Assembly: GCA_022865625.1 (NCBI GenBank)
Contig: JALHTB010000093.1
Coordinates: 1-5,693, forward strand
Direction of reading: 5' to 3'
Source of the DNA: Candidatus Bathyarchaeota archaeon
GTDB lineage: Archaea > Thermoproteota > Bathyarchaeia > 40CM-2-53-6 > FEN-987
Length of the DNA stretch: 5,693 nucleotides
This document shows, in pieces, positions 1-5,693 of this stretch. Both the position numbers and the translations under genes were made by a program. Numbering within the stretch: position 1 is the first letter of the stretch; each line of letters starts with the position of its first letter. The notes below the pieces were generated by a model, which was not told the origin of the DNA, made no database searches, and saw only the letters and a program-made list of their open reading frames with translations.

Positions 1-2
1 AG

Positions 3-827
3 GTCGGGTTCTTGAAACTCGGGTGCATTGGGTCAGCGTCATTGATTGAATTCATGCTCGACGAAAGGGCAGAGAGACAAGACATTGACGTACGCGTCGT
101 CGGAGCAGGAGCTAAGCTAGGGACAGAACAGGCGGAAGAAGTCGCAAAGAGACTACTCGAGTTCAAGCCTCAGCTTGTAGTCATAACAAGCCCGAACGCG
201 ACGCTCCCAGGGCCGAAGAGAGCCCGAGAGATCATCAAGGCTGCGGGCATCCCGGTAGTAGTTGTGTCGGACAGTCCAGCAAAGAAGTCAGTTCAGGAGC
301 TAGAGCAGCAAGGGTTCGGCTACGTCATAGTTGAAGCCGATTCAATGATCGGCGCAAGACGGGAATTCTTGGACCCTCTGGAGATGGTTCTGTTCAACCT
401 GGATGTGACAAGAGTACTCGCAATAACAGGAGCATTGAATCTGCTCACTGCAGAGATCGATCGAGTCATAGAATCGATCAAGAAGGGCGCTCAGGTCTCT
501 TTGCCGCAGGTCGTCGTAGACAAGGAGAAAGCCATCAAGGCGGCATCCTTCTCTAATCCGTACGCTGGAACGAAGGCCATGGCTGCCTACGAAACAGCAC
601 GTCGGGTGGCCGACCTCAGTGTCGAAGGATGTTTCCAGGTGAAGGAATGGAAACGATACACACAGATTGTGTCAGCGGCCCATGAGATGATGCGGCAGGC
701 CGCTCGACTCGCAGACGAGGCAAGGGAGAATGAGAAATCAGAAGATGCCGTCTCTAGGACCCCTCACTACGATGATGGAAGCGTTCTCAAGAAGACGAAG
801 CTGATGGAGAAACCCGCCAAGCCTTAG
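3..827 (+). CDS. mtd: F420-dependent methylenetetrahydromethanopterin dehydrogenase (5'-partial)
   Basis: Mtd catalyses reversible hydride transfer between methylene-H4MPT/methenyl-H4MPT and coenzyme F420 in the cytoplasm, a middle step of the archaeal methyl branch. The protein matches the family along its whole length: an N-terminal V-G-F-L-K-L-G-C-I-G strand and loop, DERAERQDIDVRVVG, the PGPKRAREI segment, GARREFLDPLEM, NPYAGTKAMAAYE and the C-terminal SVEGCF, SAAHEMMRQAARLADEARE and RTPHYDDGSVL blocks. The reading frame is open to the window edge. Family members have a few residues before the F-x-K-x-G strand, so the TTG at 12-14 is internal and the true start lies just outside the window. 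The visible 274 residues plus a few missing ones fit the usual length of roughly 275-285. It is convergent with the membrane gene that follows. Its promoter is not visible. Nothing looks broken. Confidence 0.95.
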   Translation, partial: VGFLKLGCIGSASLIEFMLDERAERQDIDVRVVGAGAKLGTEQAEEVAKRLLEFKPQLVVITSPNATLPGPKRAREIIKAAGIPVVVVSDSPAKKSVQELEQQGFGYVIVEADSMIGARREFLDPLEMVLFNLDVTRVLAITGALNLLTAEIDRVIESIKKGAQVSLPQVVVDKEKAIKAASFSNPYAGTKAMAAYETARRVADLSVEGCFQVKEWKRYTQIVSAAHEMMRQAARLADEARENEKSEDAVSRTPHYDDGSVLKKTKLMEKPAKP

Positions 828-866
828 CATTGATGTGAATACAACGGCGCAATGCACCCCCGAAAC

Positions 867-892
867 GTCCTCGACGCCCAAGGCTGCAGGAC
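867..892. other. Weak hairpin in the convergent spacer
   Basis: The 67-nt spacer between the convergent stop codons (TAG at 825-827; TGA of the minus gene at 895-897) contains GTCCT (867-871) and its reverse complement AGGAC (888-892), with a small inner GCC/GGC stem around CAA. The stem is interrupted, and there is no T-run on either strand of the kind archaeal terminators usually have. It could help 3'-end formation of both transcripts, but chance is an equally good explanation. Confidence 0.15.
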
Positions 893-894
893 AT

Positions 895-1611
895 TCATCG
901 TAGGGGCCAACTCAGAATCTTGCTCTTCTCGAGCGCAACAAGCGCCGGGACACCGACGAGCACAGAAGCTAGAATGCTGTATGCAGCTTCGACAGGTGTC
1001 TGAAATGCGCCTAGGACGAACACCCCGGCAAGCAGGTCCACAGGGATTGGGTAAACCTGGTAGAGCCCACCGACTATGAGCATGAATATTCTCACCATCG
1101 AATCCAGCTCCACAGATGCAAATGCCACCAAGGCTATTGCAGGAACAAGGCACGAATTACTCGACTTGGCATCACATGTCCTACGTAGAAGGAAAGCTGC
1201 GGGAAATATGGCCACGAACCCGAGATATGTGTCCCAAAGGGTCCACAGCGGTATCTTCCCAGCTAACGGATGGACCAGAAAGGCCAGTACCAAGAATGCG
1301 TAGATTCCGGCTGTGAGATACCACTTTCTCAAAACGAGGAAACCTGCTCCGAGAGCCCCTATGGCCTCCGCGATTCCGAAGACGTTCTCAATCCAGACAC
1401 TATCAGGTCTGACGAAACGGCCCCCAATCCAGCCGATCGCTGCCGACAGGAAGCCAAGGTAAGGCCCAGCGATGATGCCTTCCAACGGCTCCATCGCTAT
1501 GCTCATTCTTCTGAAACCGACGAGGGGAGGAGCGTACGATAGGACGATGTGAAGCGCTGCCAGTACTGCAACAACTGCGACATACAGGCTTCTTCGTCCT
1601 TTTGGAGGCAT
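895..1611 (-). CDS. Integral membrane protein resembling an ECF transporter S component, substrate unknown
   Basis: This is a hydrophobic protein of about 238 residues with some six predicted membrane segments (roughly residues 9-27, 42-64, 74-94, 98-114, 126-142 and 155-226, the last stretch probably two helices). A positively charged MPPKGRR start precedes the first helix. The pattern M-E-P-L-E-G-I-I-A-G-P-Y-L-G-F at residues 40-54, a small-residue-rich helix then W-I-G-G-R-F, recalls S components of energy-coupling-factor vitamin transporters, which bind the substrate and share an EcfT/EcfA1/EcfA2 motor encoded elsewhere. No EcfA or EcfT gene is in the window. I chose ATG at 1609-1611: the frame extends to 1731, but the extra 40 residues are non-hydrophobic and would cross the promoter region and the divergent fwdD start. 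The SD is poor (purine-rich AGAAGAAAG just upstream). It is divergent from the fwd operon and convergent with mtd. The coding call is solid; the family is inferred from hydropathy and motif only, and an unrelated membrane family remains possible. Confidence 0.7.
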   Translation of the reverse strand: MPPKGRRSLYVAVVAVLAALHIVLSYAPPLVGFRRMSIAMEPLEGIIAGPYLGFLSAAIGWIGGRFVRPDSVWIENVFGIAEAIGALGAGFLVLRKWYLTAGIYAFLVLAFLVHPLAGKIPLWTLWDTYLGFVAIFPAAFLLRRTCDAKSSNSCLVPAIALVAFASVELDSMVRIFMLIVGGLYQVYPIPVDLLAGVFVLGAFQTPVEAAYSILASVLVGVPALVALEKSKILSWPLR

Positions 1612-1637
1612 GGCTTTCTTCTGACCGCCCGAACATA

Positions 1638-1647
1638 CTGTATACAG
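1638..1647. promoter_or_regulatory. Perfect 10-bp palindrome, candidate operator
   Basis: CTGTATACAG is perfectly self-complementary. It lies between the TATA-like element at 1660-1669 and the minus-strand start codon at 1611, close to where the minus transcript would be expected to begin. A repressor bound there would block the membrane gene. There is no second copy in the spacer that I could find, so the role is speculative. Confidence 0.25.
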
Positions 1648-1659
1648 GCTACTGAGCGG

Positions 1660-1669
1660 ATATAATATA
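1660..1669. promoter_or_regulatory. TATA-like element in the divergent promoter region
   Basis: ATATAATATA is the most AT-rich stretch of the 94-nt divergent spacer and reads as a TATA-like box on both strands (TATATTATAT on the minus strand). Archaeal transcription starts about 25 nt downstream of the box centre. That predicts a start near 1690 on the plus strand, about 15 nt before fwdD, and near 1637 on the minus strand, about 25 nt before the membrane gene. The purine-rich GCGGA immediately upstream on the plus strand could act as a BRE (TFB recognition element), so the fwd direction may be favoured. One shared box for two genes is an inference from spacing. Confidence 0.5.
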
Positions 1670-1705
1670 CGAATGACTTGTGTATCTGACGCCAGATCGT
1701 GAGCC

Positions 1706-2098
1706 ATGCCAGGACTCGAAGTCACAGTCATCTCGGGGAGAAGCCTTTCTCAAGCTCGAAGTAGAGAGCGTGGAAAGTTCTCGGATGAATACTCCCGATC
1801 TGTGGCAATCTGCGAGATCGATCCGGATGATATGAAAGAGCTCGGCGCATTGGAAGGCGAGAATGTCCGCGTCAAGACCGAGTTTGGAGAAGTGATCCTG
1901 AGAGGCACCATATCCAAACAGGCCCCGCATAGACGAATTGTGTTCCTCCCATATGGTGCTTGGGCGAGCATGCTCTTTGGGACATCAACTCACACTTCTG
2001 GTATGCCGACTCTGAAAGGGCTCAAGGCCACCATAGAGCGAGCACCAGAAGCGAAAGTAGCAACTCTCAAAGAAATCACAAGTATGAAGACCAAGTGA
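1706..2098 (+). CDS. fwdD: Formylmethanofuran dehydrogenase subunit D (molybdopterin dinucleotide-binding)
   Basis: FwdD is the small subunit that supplies the C-terminal molybdopterin-dinucleotide-binding fold of the FdhA-like catalytic unit; with FwdB it encloses the tungsten or molybdenum bis-pterin cofactor. The 130-residue length is typical. Diagnostic parts are the N-terminal V-T-V-I-S-G-R-S strand, K-F-S-D-E-Y at 24-29, the I-D-P-D-D-M-K-E-L-G segment at 39-47, V-R-V-K-T-E-F-G-E-V near 54-63, and the pterin-binding loop P-Y-G-A-W-A-S-M-L-F-G-T-S-T-H-T-S-G-M-P at 82-101, followed by L-K-G. ATG at 1706 is the first possible start: an in-frame TGA sits at 1700-1702. A GTGAG just before it (1699-1703) is a close-set SD-like sequence. 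It is the first gene of the operon, 5 nt ahead of fwdB. Whether the metal is W or Mo (fwd versus fmd naming) cannot be told from sequence. Confidence 0.9.
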   Translation: MPGLEVTVISGRSLSQARSRERGKFSDEYSRSVAICEIDPDDMKELGALEGENVRVKTEFGEVILRGTISKQAPHRRIVFLPYGAWASMLFGTSTHTSGMPTLKGLKATIERAPEAKVATLKEITSMKTK

Positions 2099-2099
2099 G
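2095..2099 (+). promoter_or_regulatory. Ribosome binding site of fwdB
   Basis: GTGAG overlaps the fwdD stop codon and lies 4 nt before ATG 2104. It supports that ATG as the fwdB start over the in-frame ATG at 1960, which lies deep inside fwdD and would add 48 residues unlike any FwdB. It also implies translational coupling of the two subunits. Confidence 0.55.
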
Positions 2100-2103
2100 A
2101 AAC

Positions 2104-3411
2104 ATGCCACGTACGACTCTACAGAACGTACTCTGCACATTTTGCGCATCGGGTTGTGACAATCTCGAGATAACGTATGATGGGCGTATTGTCGACTCGG
2201 CACGCAACGGCTGCGCGATCTCGGTGAGCAGATTCACAACAGCGGACGAGAGCCGAATACTGAAACCACTCGTAAGGAGAGGAGAGAAGCTCCGTCCAAC
2301 CACATTCACCAGAGCGATAGACCGGGCTGCGCGGATTCTGATCAACGCCAAGTACCCTTTGCTCTATGGTTGGAGCCAGACCTCATGTGAGGCTATCTCG
2401 AAGGGGATCGAGCTTGCTGAACTTGTCGGCGGCATTGTCGACAATACAACAACATCATGTCATGGTCCTACAATACTCGGTGTTCAAGATGCCGGCGAAG
2501 CAACCTGCACGCTCGGCGAAGTCCGGCACTCTGCTGACTTGGTCATCTACTGGGCATGTAACCCGGTCCACTCCCACCCACTCCACATGAACCGATACAC
2601 GATCTTCAGTGAGGGGAGGTTCCGAAAGACACGCAAAGACCGCAAACTCATCGTTGTCGATGTAAGGAAGACCGATACGGCCAAGCTTGCCGACCGATTC
2701 ATCCAGATCCAACCAAACGGAGACTACGAACTTCTGACCGCGTTGAGAACAGCCATCAATGGCGAAGAAATCGAACAAGACTCCGTGGCTGGGGTCCCGG
2801 TTGAGACGATCGAAGAGATCGCGGACATGATGATGGAGTGCGAGTTTGGAGCGCTGTTCTTCGGTCTTGGCCTCACGATGACTATGGGAAAGCATCGGAA
2901 CACAGAGGCCGCCCTGACACTTGTCAGGGATCTAAACTACGTGACCAAGTTCGTGGTTGTGCCGATGAGAGGGTGGTTCAATGTTACCGGCGCAAACGAA
3001 GTCTCAACATGGCAGACTGGATACCCATATGCCGTGGACCTCACGCAGGGATACCCGAGATTCAACCCCGGCGACACGTCAGCAATTGACGCACTCGCTC
3101 GTGGTGAAGTAGACGCAGCCCTTGTCGTTGCATCGGATCCCGTGTCTCATTTTCCGAGAGCAGCTGTGAAGAACCTGCTTGAGATCCCGATCGTTACAGT
3201 GGAGCCGAAGAGAACTCCCACCTCGGACGCGTCCGAAGTTGTGATGCCTTCCGCGATCATTGGAGTCGAGGCGGCTGGCACAATTTACCGAATTGATGGG
3301 GTCGCACTTGAAGCAAAGAAAGTGATTGAACCTCCTCTGGGCGTCAGAACAGATGAGGAGATCCTTGACGCGATCATCAAACGCGTCAAGAAGATGGGGG
3401 CGAGACGCTGA
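2104..3411 (+). CDS. fwdB: Formylmethanofuran dehydrogenase subunit B (catalytic, W/Mo-bis-pterin and 4Fe-4S)
   Basis: FwdB is the catalytic subunit that reduces CO2 to formate (or the reverse), belonging to the molybdopterin oxidoreductase superfamily related to formate dehydrogenase alpha. The protein has 435 residues, the normal length. The N-terminus carries C-x2-C-x3-C (Cys11, Cys14, Cys18) and a fourth cysteine at 37 in N-G-C-A-I-S, together the 4Fe-4S site. Y-G-W-S-Q-T-S-C-E-A (88-97) is the conserved pterin-region motif. Cys119 in T-S-C-H-G-P-T aligns with the metal-ligand Cys/Sec of the family; here it is cysteine (TGT), so no selenocysteine recoding is needed. Also recognisable are Y-W-A-C-N-P-V-H-S-H-P, V-V-D-V-R-K-T-D-T-A-K-L-A-D, F-F-G-L-G-L-T, P-M-R-G-W-F-N-V-T-G and A-S-D-P-V-S-H-F-P. 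These intact metal sites exclude the redox-dead bacterial FhcB. It overlaps fwdA by one base (TGATG). Confidence 0.96.
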   Translation: MPRTTLQNVLCTFCASGCDNLEITYDGRIVDSARNGCAISVSRFTTADESRILKPLVRRGEKLRPTTFTRAIDRAARILINAKYPLLYGWSQTSCEAISKGIELAELVGGIVDNTTTSCHGPTILGVQDAGEATCTLGEVRHSADLVIYWACNPVHSHPLHMNRYTIFSEGRFRKTRKDRKLIVVDVRKTDTAKLADRFIQIQPNGDYELLTALRTAINGEEIEQDSVAGVPVETIEEIADMMMECEFGALFFGLGLTMTMGKHRNTEAALTLVRDLNYVTKFVVVPMRGWFNVTGANEVSTWQTGYPYAVDLTQGYPRFNPGDTSAIDALARGEVDAALVVASDPVSHFPRAAVKNLLEIPIVTVEPKRTPTSDASEVVMPSAIIGVEAAGTIYRIDGVALEAKKVIEPPLGVRTDEEILDAIIKRVKKMGARR

Positions 3412-5108
3412 TGGCTGAGCTTCTCATCCGGAACGGGTATGTCTTCGATCCTCTGAACGGCATCGAAGGCGAAAGGATGGACATCTCGATCAGAGACGGC
3501 AAGATAGTCGAGAAGGTTGGCCGTAGGGCACGTGTGCTGGACGTCTCAGGTATGACCGTGATGCCCGGAGGCGTCGATATTCACTCACACATCGCCGGAT
3601 CGAAGGCCAATTGTGCGAGGATGATGCGCCCGGAGGACCATTGGAGAGATCCCGAGCCGAAGACCAAGTACACACGCTCGGGAGTCGGCCACACGATCCC
3701 GTCGGTCTTTACGACAGGCTACCGATACGCGAGAATGGGGTACACTACGGTGTTCGAACCTGCCACACCGCCACTGAAGGCACGTCATACCCACGAGGAA
3801 CTCAATGATATCCCGATCATCGACAAAGGATGCTTCCCACTTCTCGGCAACAACTGGTTTGTGATGGAGTATGTCAAACAAGGAAGAATCGATGAGCTGG
3901 CAGCGTATGTGGCGTGGATGCTCGAGGCCACAAAGGGCTACGCGATCAAGATCGTGAATCCCGGCGGAATCGAAGCATGGCGTTGGGGACGAAACCTTAG
4001 ACACTTGGACGACAAGGTTCCAAACTTCGACGTCACCCCAAGAGAGATCGTGAGAGCCCTATGCCAAGTGAATAAGATCCTCAACTTGCCGCACGCAGTT
4101 CACATTCACCCAAACGGACTCTCAGAGCCCGGTAACTATCAGACAACACTCGACACGATGGATTGCGTTCACGACATCCAAAGAGAAAGCGGTCCGACCA
4201 TGCATGTAACGCATGTCCAGTTCACCGGTAGGAAAGGGTGGTCATGGGCAGACGTAAGGTCGGGAGCGCCCGAGATCGCTGATTATGTGAACACGCATGA
4301 CCATGTCTCCATTGATATGGGCCAGCTGGTCTTCACGAATGTGACTTGGATGACTGCCGATGGCCCGGCTATGTTTGCGTTGTTCAAGTTCTCGAAGACG
4401 AAGTGGTTCAATGCTGATGTAGAGTCAGAGACTGGCGCGGGAGTCGTGTCGGCGACTTACAAGAAGAGCAACTACGTCAACGCCATACAATGGGGCATCG
4501 CTCTTGAACTGGCATTGCTCGTCAAAGATCCGTGGAAGATCTATCTGACCACTGATCATCCAAACGGAGGCCCATTCACAGCATATCCACGCGTGATCTC
4601 CTGGCTTGTGAGCAGGGAAGCTCGGCAGAGAGTCATTGACAAGATCAACAAGACAGCAAGGAGACGGCTCGACCTGCCTGGGATCGACAGAGAGTACTCG
4701 CTTCATGAAATCGCGACGATAACCCGAGCCGCTACCGCGAAGTCGCTCGGCCTTGGATGCAAGGGCCAGCTTGGAGCAGGCGCAGATGCGGACATCGCGA
4801 TCTACAGCATTGAACCTCGGAAGATCGACCCAGCCAAGGACTACAAGGCTGTAAGGAAGGCTTTCGCTAGTGCCGCCTTCACTGTCAAGGACGGACGCAT
4901 CGTCGTCAAGAACGGCGAGGTTGTACGAAGCGTCCAAGGGAGAACCTTCTGGACCAAACCCGAAGTTTCCGAAGGGATCATGAAGACTGTTACGAGCGAT
5001 CTGGAGCGCAAGTTCGATGACTACTACACTGTCCGCATGGCCAACTACCCAATCGAGGAACGCTACCTCACATCGTCACAAGCCATCACGACAAGAGGAG
5101 ACGTATGA
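3411..5108 (+). CDS. fwdA: Formylmethanofuran dehydrogenase subunit A (binuclear zinc amidohydrolase)
   Basis: FwdA condenses formate, delivered through an internal tunnel from the FwdB site, with methanofuran to give formylmethanofuran, or hydrolyses it in the reverse direction. It is an amidohydrolase-superfamily enzyme with two zinc ions. The 565-residue length is normal. Expected ligands are visible: His58 and His60 in G-G-V-D-I-H-S-H, the lysine to be carboxylated at 180 in A-I-K-I-V-N-P-G-G, histidines 231/233 in H-A-V-H-I-H-P-N-G-L, His265/268 in M-H-V-T-H-V-Q-F, and Asp382 in T-T-D-H-P-N-G-G-P-F. The N-terminal beta-sandwich strand L-L-I-R-N-G-Y-V-F-D-P and the later G-A-G-A-D-A-D-I-A-I-Y plus V-K-D-G-R-I-V-V-K-N-G-E-V segments are typical amidohydrolase edges. 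The exact identity of each ligand is inferred from family alignment by memory. Translation is probably coupled to fwdB through the one-base overlap. Nothing appears degraded. Confidence 0.96.
   Translation: MAELLIRNGYVFDPLNGIEGERMDISIRDGKIVEKVGRRARVLDVSGMTVMPGGVDIHSHIAGSKANCARMMRPEDHWRDPEPKTKYTRSGVGHTIPSVFTTGYRYARMGYTTVFEPATPPLKARHTHEELNDIPIIDKGCFPLLGNNWFVMEYVKQGRIDELAAYVAWMLEATKGYAIKIVNPGGIEAWRWGRNLRHLDDKVPNFDVTPREIVRALCQVNKILNLPHAVHIHPNGLSEPGNYQTTLDTMDCVHDIQRESGPTMHVTHVQFTGRKGWSWADVRSGAPEIADYVNTHDHVSIDMGQLVFTNVTWMTADGPAMFALFKFSKTKWFNADVESETGAGVVSATYKKSNYVNAIQWGIALELALLVKDPWKIYLTTDHPNGGPFTAYPRVISWLVSREARQRVIDKINKTARRRLDLPGIDREYSLHEIATITRAATAKSLGLGCKGQLGAGADADIAIYSIEPRKIDPAKDYKAVRKAFASAAFTVKDGRIVVKNGEVVRSVQGRTFWTKPEVSEGIMKTVTSDLERKFDDYYTVRMANYPIEERYLTSSQAITTRGDV
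5095..5100 (+). promoter_or_regulatory. Ribosome binding site of fwdC
   Basis: GAGGAG near the end of fwdA is the best Shine-Dalgarno-like sequence in the operon. It is 11 nt before the TTG at 5112 that opens the fwdC frame, and 4 nt before an ATG at 5105 that overlaps the fwdA stop but leads into a 36-codon frame ending at 5215. The homology fits only the TTG frame. Confidence 0.5.
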
Positions 5109-5111
5109 GGA

Positions 5112-5693
5112 TTGACCGATCTCGTCTTCACTCCCACCCGACAGTTCAGGATCCCAGTAACGGCCGAATGCATCAGCCCAGACTTCGTAGCGGGCAAATC
5201 ATTGCGCGAGATTGAATTGACGCAGGTTTGGGAAGGCAATCGCAGAATCAAGCTGGGTTCTCTCTTCAAGGTTCAGGGCGAGATCGGACGCACGCTCGAC
5301 GATTGCACCGTCAAAATCACTGGAAATGTGAGCGCTGTGAGGCGAATAGGTTTCGAGATGACTGGCGGGTCGATCCAGATCGACGGCGACGCAGGAATGT
5401 ACCTAGGCGAGCGTATGCAAGGAGGATCGATCACCGTAACCGGCAATGCGGGATCATGGCTTGCAACACAGATGCGCAACGGCCAGATCGAGGTCCAAGG
5501 AGACGCAGGAGACGCAATCGGCGGTTCCGCACGCGGTGGAACCAAGGGCATGCGCGGCGGGACGATTACCATTCACGGCAATTGCGGAACCGAAACTGGG
5601 GCGTGGATGCAAAGCGGAACGATTCGGATCAAAGGTAATTGTGACCTCTATGCGGGCATCCACATGAAGAACGGAACCATCATGATTGAGAGA
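5112..5693 (+). CDS. fwdC: Formylmethanofuran dehydrogenase subunit C (3'-partial)
   Basis: FwdC is the structural subunit whose right-handed beta-helix, like the C-terminal GXGXG domain of glutamate synthase, packs against FwdA and FwdB. The open frame runs off the window edge after 194 codons; family members have about 270 residues, so roughly the last 75 are missing. After an N-terminal L-V-F-T-P segment and D-F-V-A-G-K-S-L-R-E-I (24-34), residues from about 78 on form imperfect repeats of about 19-20 residues with the pattern G-x-x-M-x-x-G-x-I-x-I-x-G-(N/D)-A/C-G, one coil of the helix each. The start is TTG at 5112: the in-frame codon two before it is the fwdA TGA (5106-5108), so no earlier start exists, and M-T-D-L-V-F-T-P lines up with the usual N-terminus. 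The frame has no stop inside the window, so a stop-to-stop ORF scan can easily miss it. Confidence 0.93.
   Translation, partial: MTDLVFTPTRQFRIPVTAECISPDFVAGKSLREIELTQVWEGNRRIKLGSLFKVQGEIGRTLDDCTVKITGNVSAVRRIGFEMTGGSIQIDGDAGMYLGERMQGGSITVTGNAGSWLATQMRNGQIEVQGDAGDAIGGSARGGTKGMRGGTITIHGNCGTETGAWMQSGTIRIKGNCDLYAGIHMKNGTIMIER

Noticed and set aside
12..14. TTG at 12-14 as the mtd start codon
   Set aside because: The frame stays open upstream as V-G-F before this codon, matching the first beta strand of Mtd, so the TTG is an internal leucine.
1612..1731. N-terminal extension of the minus-strand membrane gene to ATG 1729-1731
   Set aside because: The extra 40 residues are not membrane-like, cross the TATA-like element and overlap the start of fwdD; ATG at 1609-1611 directly before the first hydrophobic helix fits better.
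1960..2103. 48-residue N-terminal extension of fwdB from ATG 1960
   Set aside because: It lies in another frame of the well-supported fwdD and does not resemble FwdB; ATG 2104 has an SD-like GTGAG and gives the family N-terminus a few residues before the C-x2-C-x3-C motif.
2455..2895. 146-residue minus-strand ORF opposite fwdB
   Set aside because: It is the antisense of conserved fwdB codons, with no start context, promoter or recognisable domain.
5228..5638. 136-residue plus-strand ORF in the fwdC region
   Set aside because: It is an Arg-rich shadow frame of fwdC with no family resemblance; the fwdC frame shows the glycine-rich beta-helix repeats.
5330..5693. Repetitive glycine-rich stretch as a possible DNA repeat or CRISPR-like array
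   Set aside because: The periodicity is at protein level (about 19-20-residue beta-helix coils of FwdC); the nucleotide copies are diverged and there are no spacers.

Overview
This window is archaeal. It carries genes of the tetrahydromethanopterin (H4MPT)-linked C1 'methyl branch': F420-dependent methylene-H4MPT dehydrogenase (mtd) and four subunits of formylmethanofuran dehydrogenase (fwdD, fwdB, fwdA, fwdC). The bacterial formyltransferase/hydrolase (Fhc) counterpart of Fwd lacks a working redox site. Here FwdB keeps its four iron-sulfur cysteines and its metal-ligand cysteine, so this is the redox-active archaeal form. Such sets occur in methanogens, methane- or alkane-oxidising archaea, Archaeoglobus-like sulfate reducers and archaeal Wood-Ljungdahl acetogens. 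The window has no gene (for example mcr or cdh) that would decide between these lifestyles, and no lineage can be named safely. Base composition looks balanced, a little over 50% G+C by eye.

Layout: (1) 1-827, + strand, mtd, cut at its 5' end by the window edge. (2) 828-894, a short convergent spacer with at most a weak hairpin. (3) 895-1611, - strand, a hydrophobic protein of about 238 residues that resembles the substrate-binding (S) component of an ECF-type vitamin transporter; its substrate is unknown. (4) 1612-1705, a divergent intergenic region with an AT-rich TATA-like element placed to serve both directions, and a perfect 10-bp palindrome on the membrane-gene side. (5) 1706-5693, + strand, fwdD-fwdB-fwdA-fwdC, tightly packed (5-nt gap, 1-nt overlap, 3-nt gap) and evidently one operon. 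fwdC runs off the 3' edge.

Function: FwdB/FwdD hold the Fe-S cluster and the tungsten- or molybdenum-bis-pterin site that reduces CO2 to formate. FwdA is the binuclear-zinc amidohydrolase that condenses formate with methanofuran, and FwdC is the beta-helical scaffold subunit. Mtd acts three steps later, interconverting methenyl- and methylene-H4MPT with F420. The polyferredoxin/electron-input subunits (FwdF, G, H) and Ftr/Mch are not in the window. There are no RNA genes, mobile elements or CRISPR arrays that I can support. Apart from the unassigned S-component-like protein and details of gene starts and promoter architecture, this is a recognisable core-metabolism locus rather than a new system.
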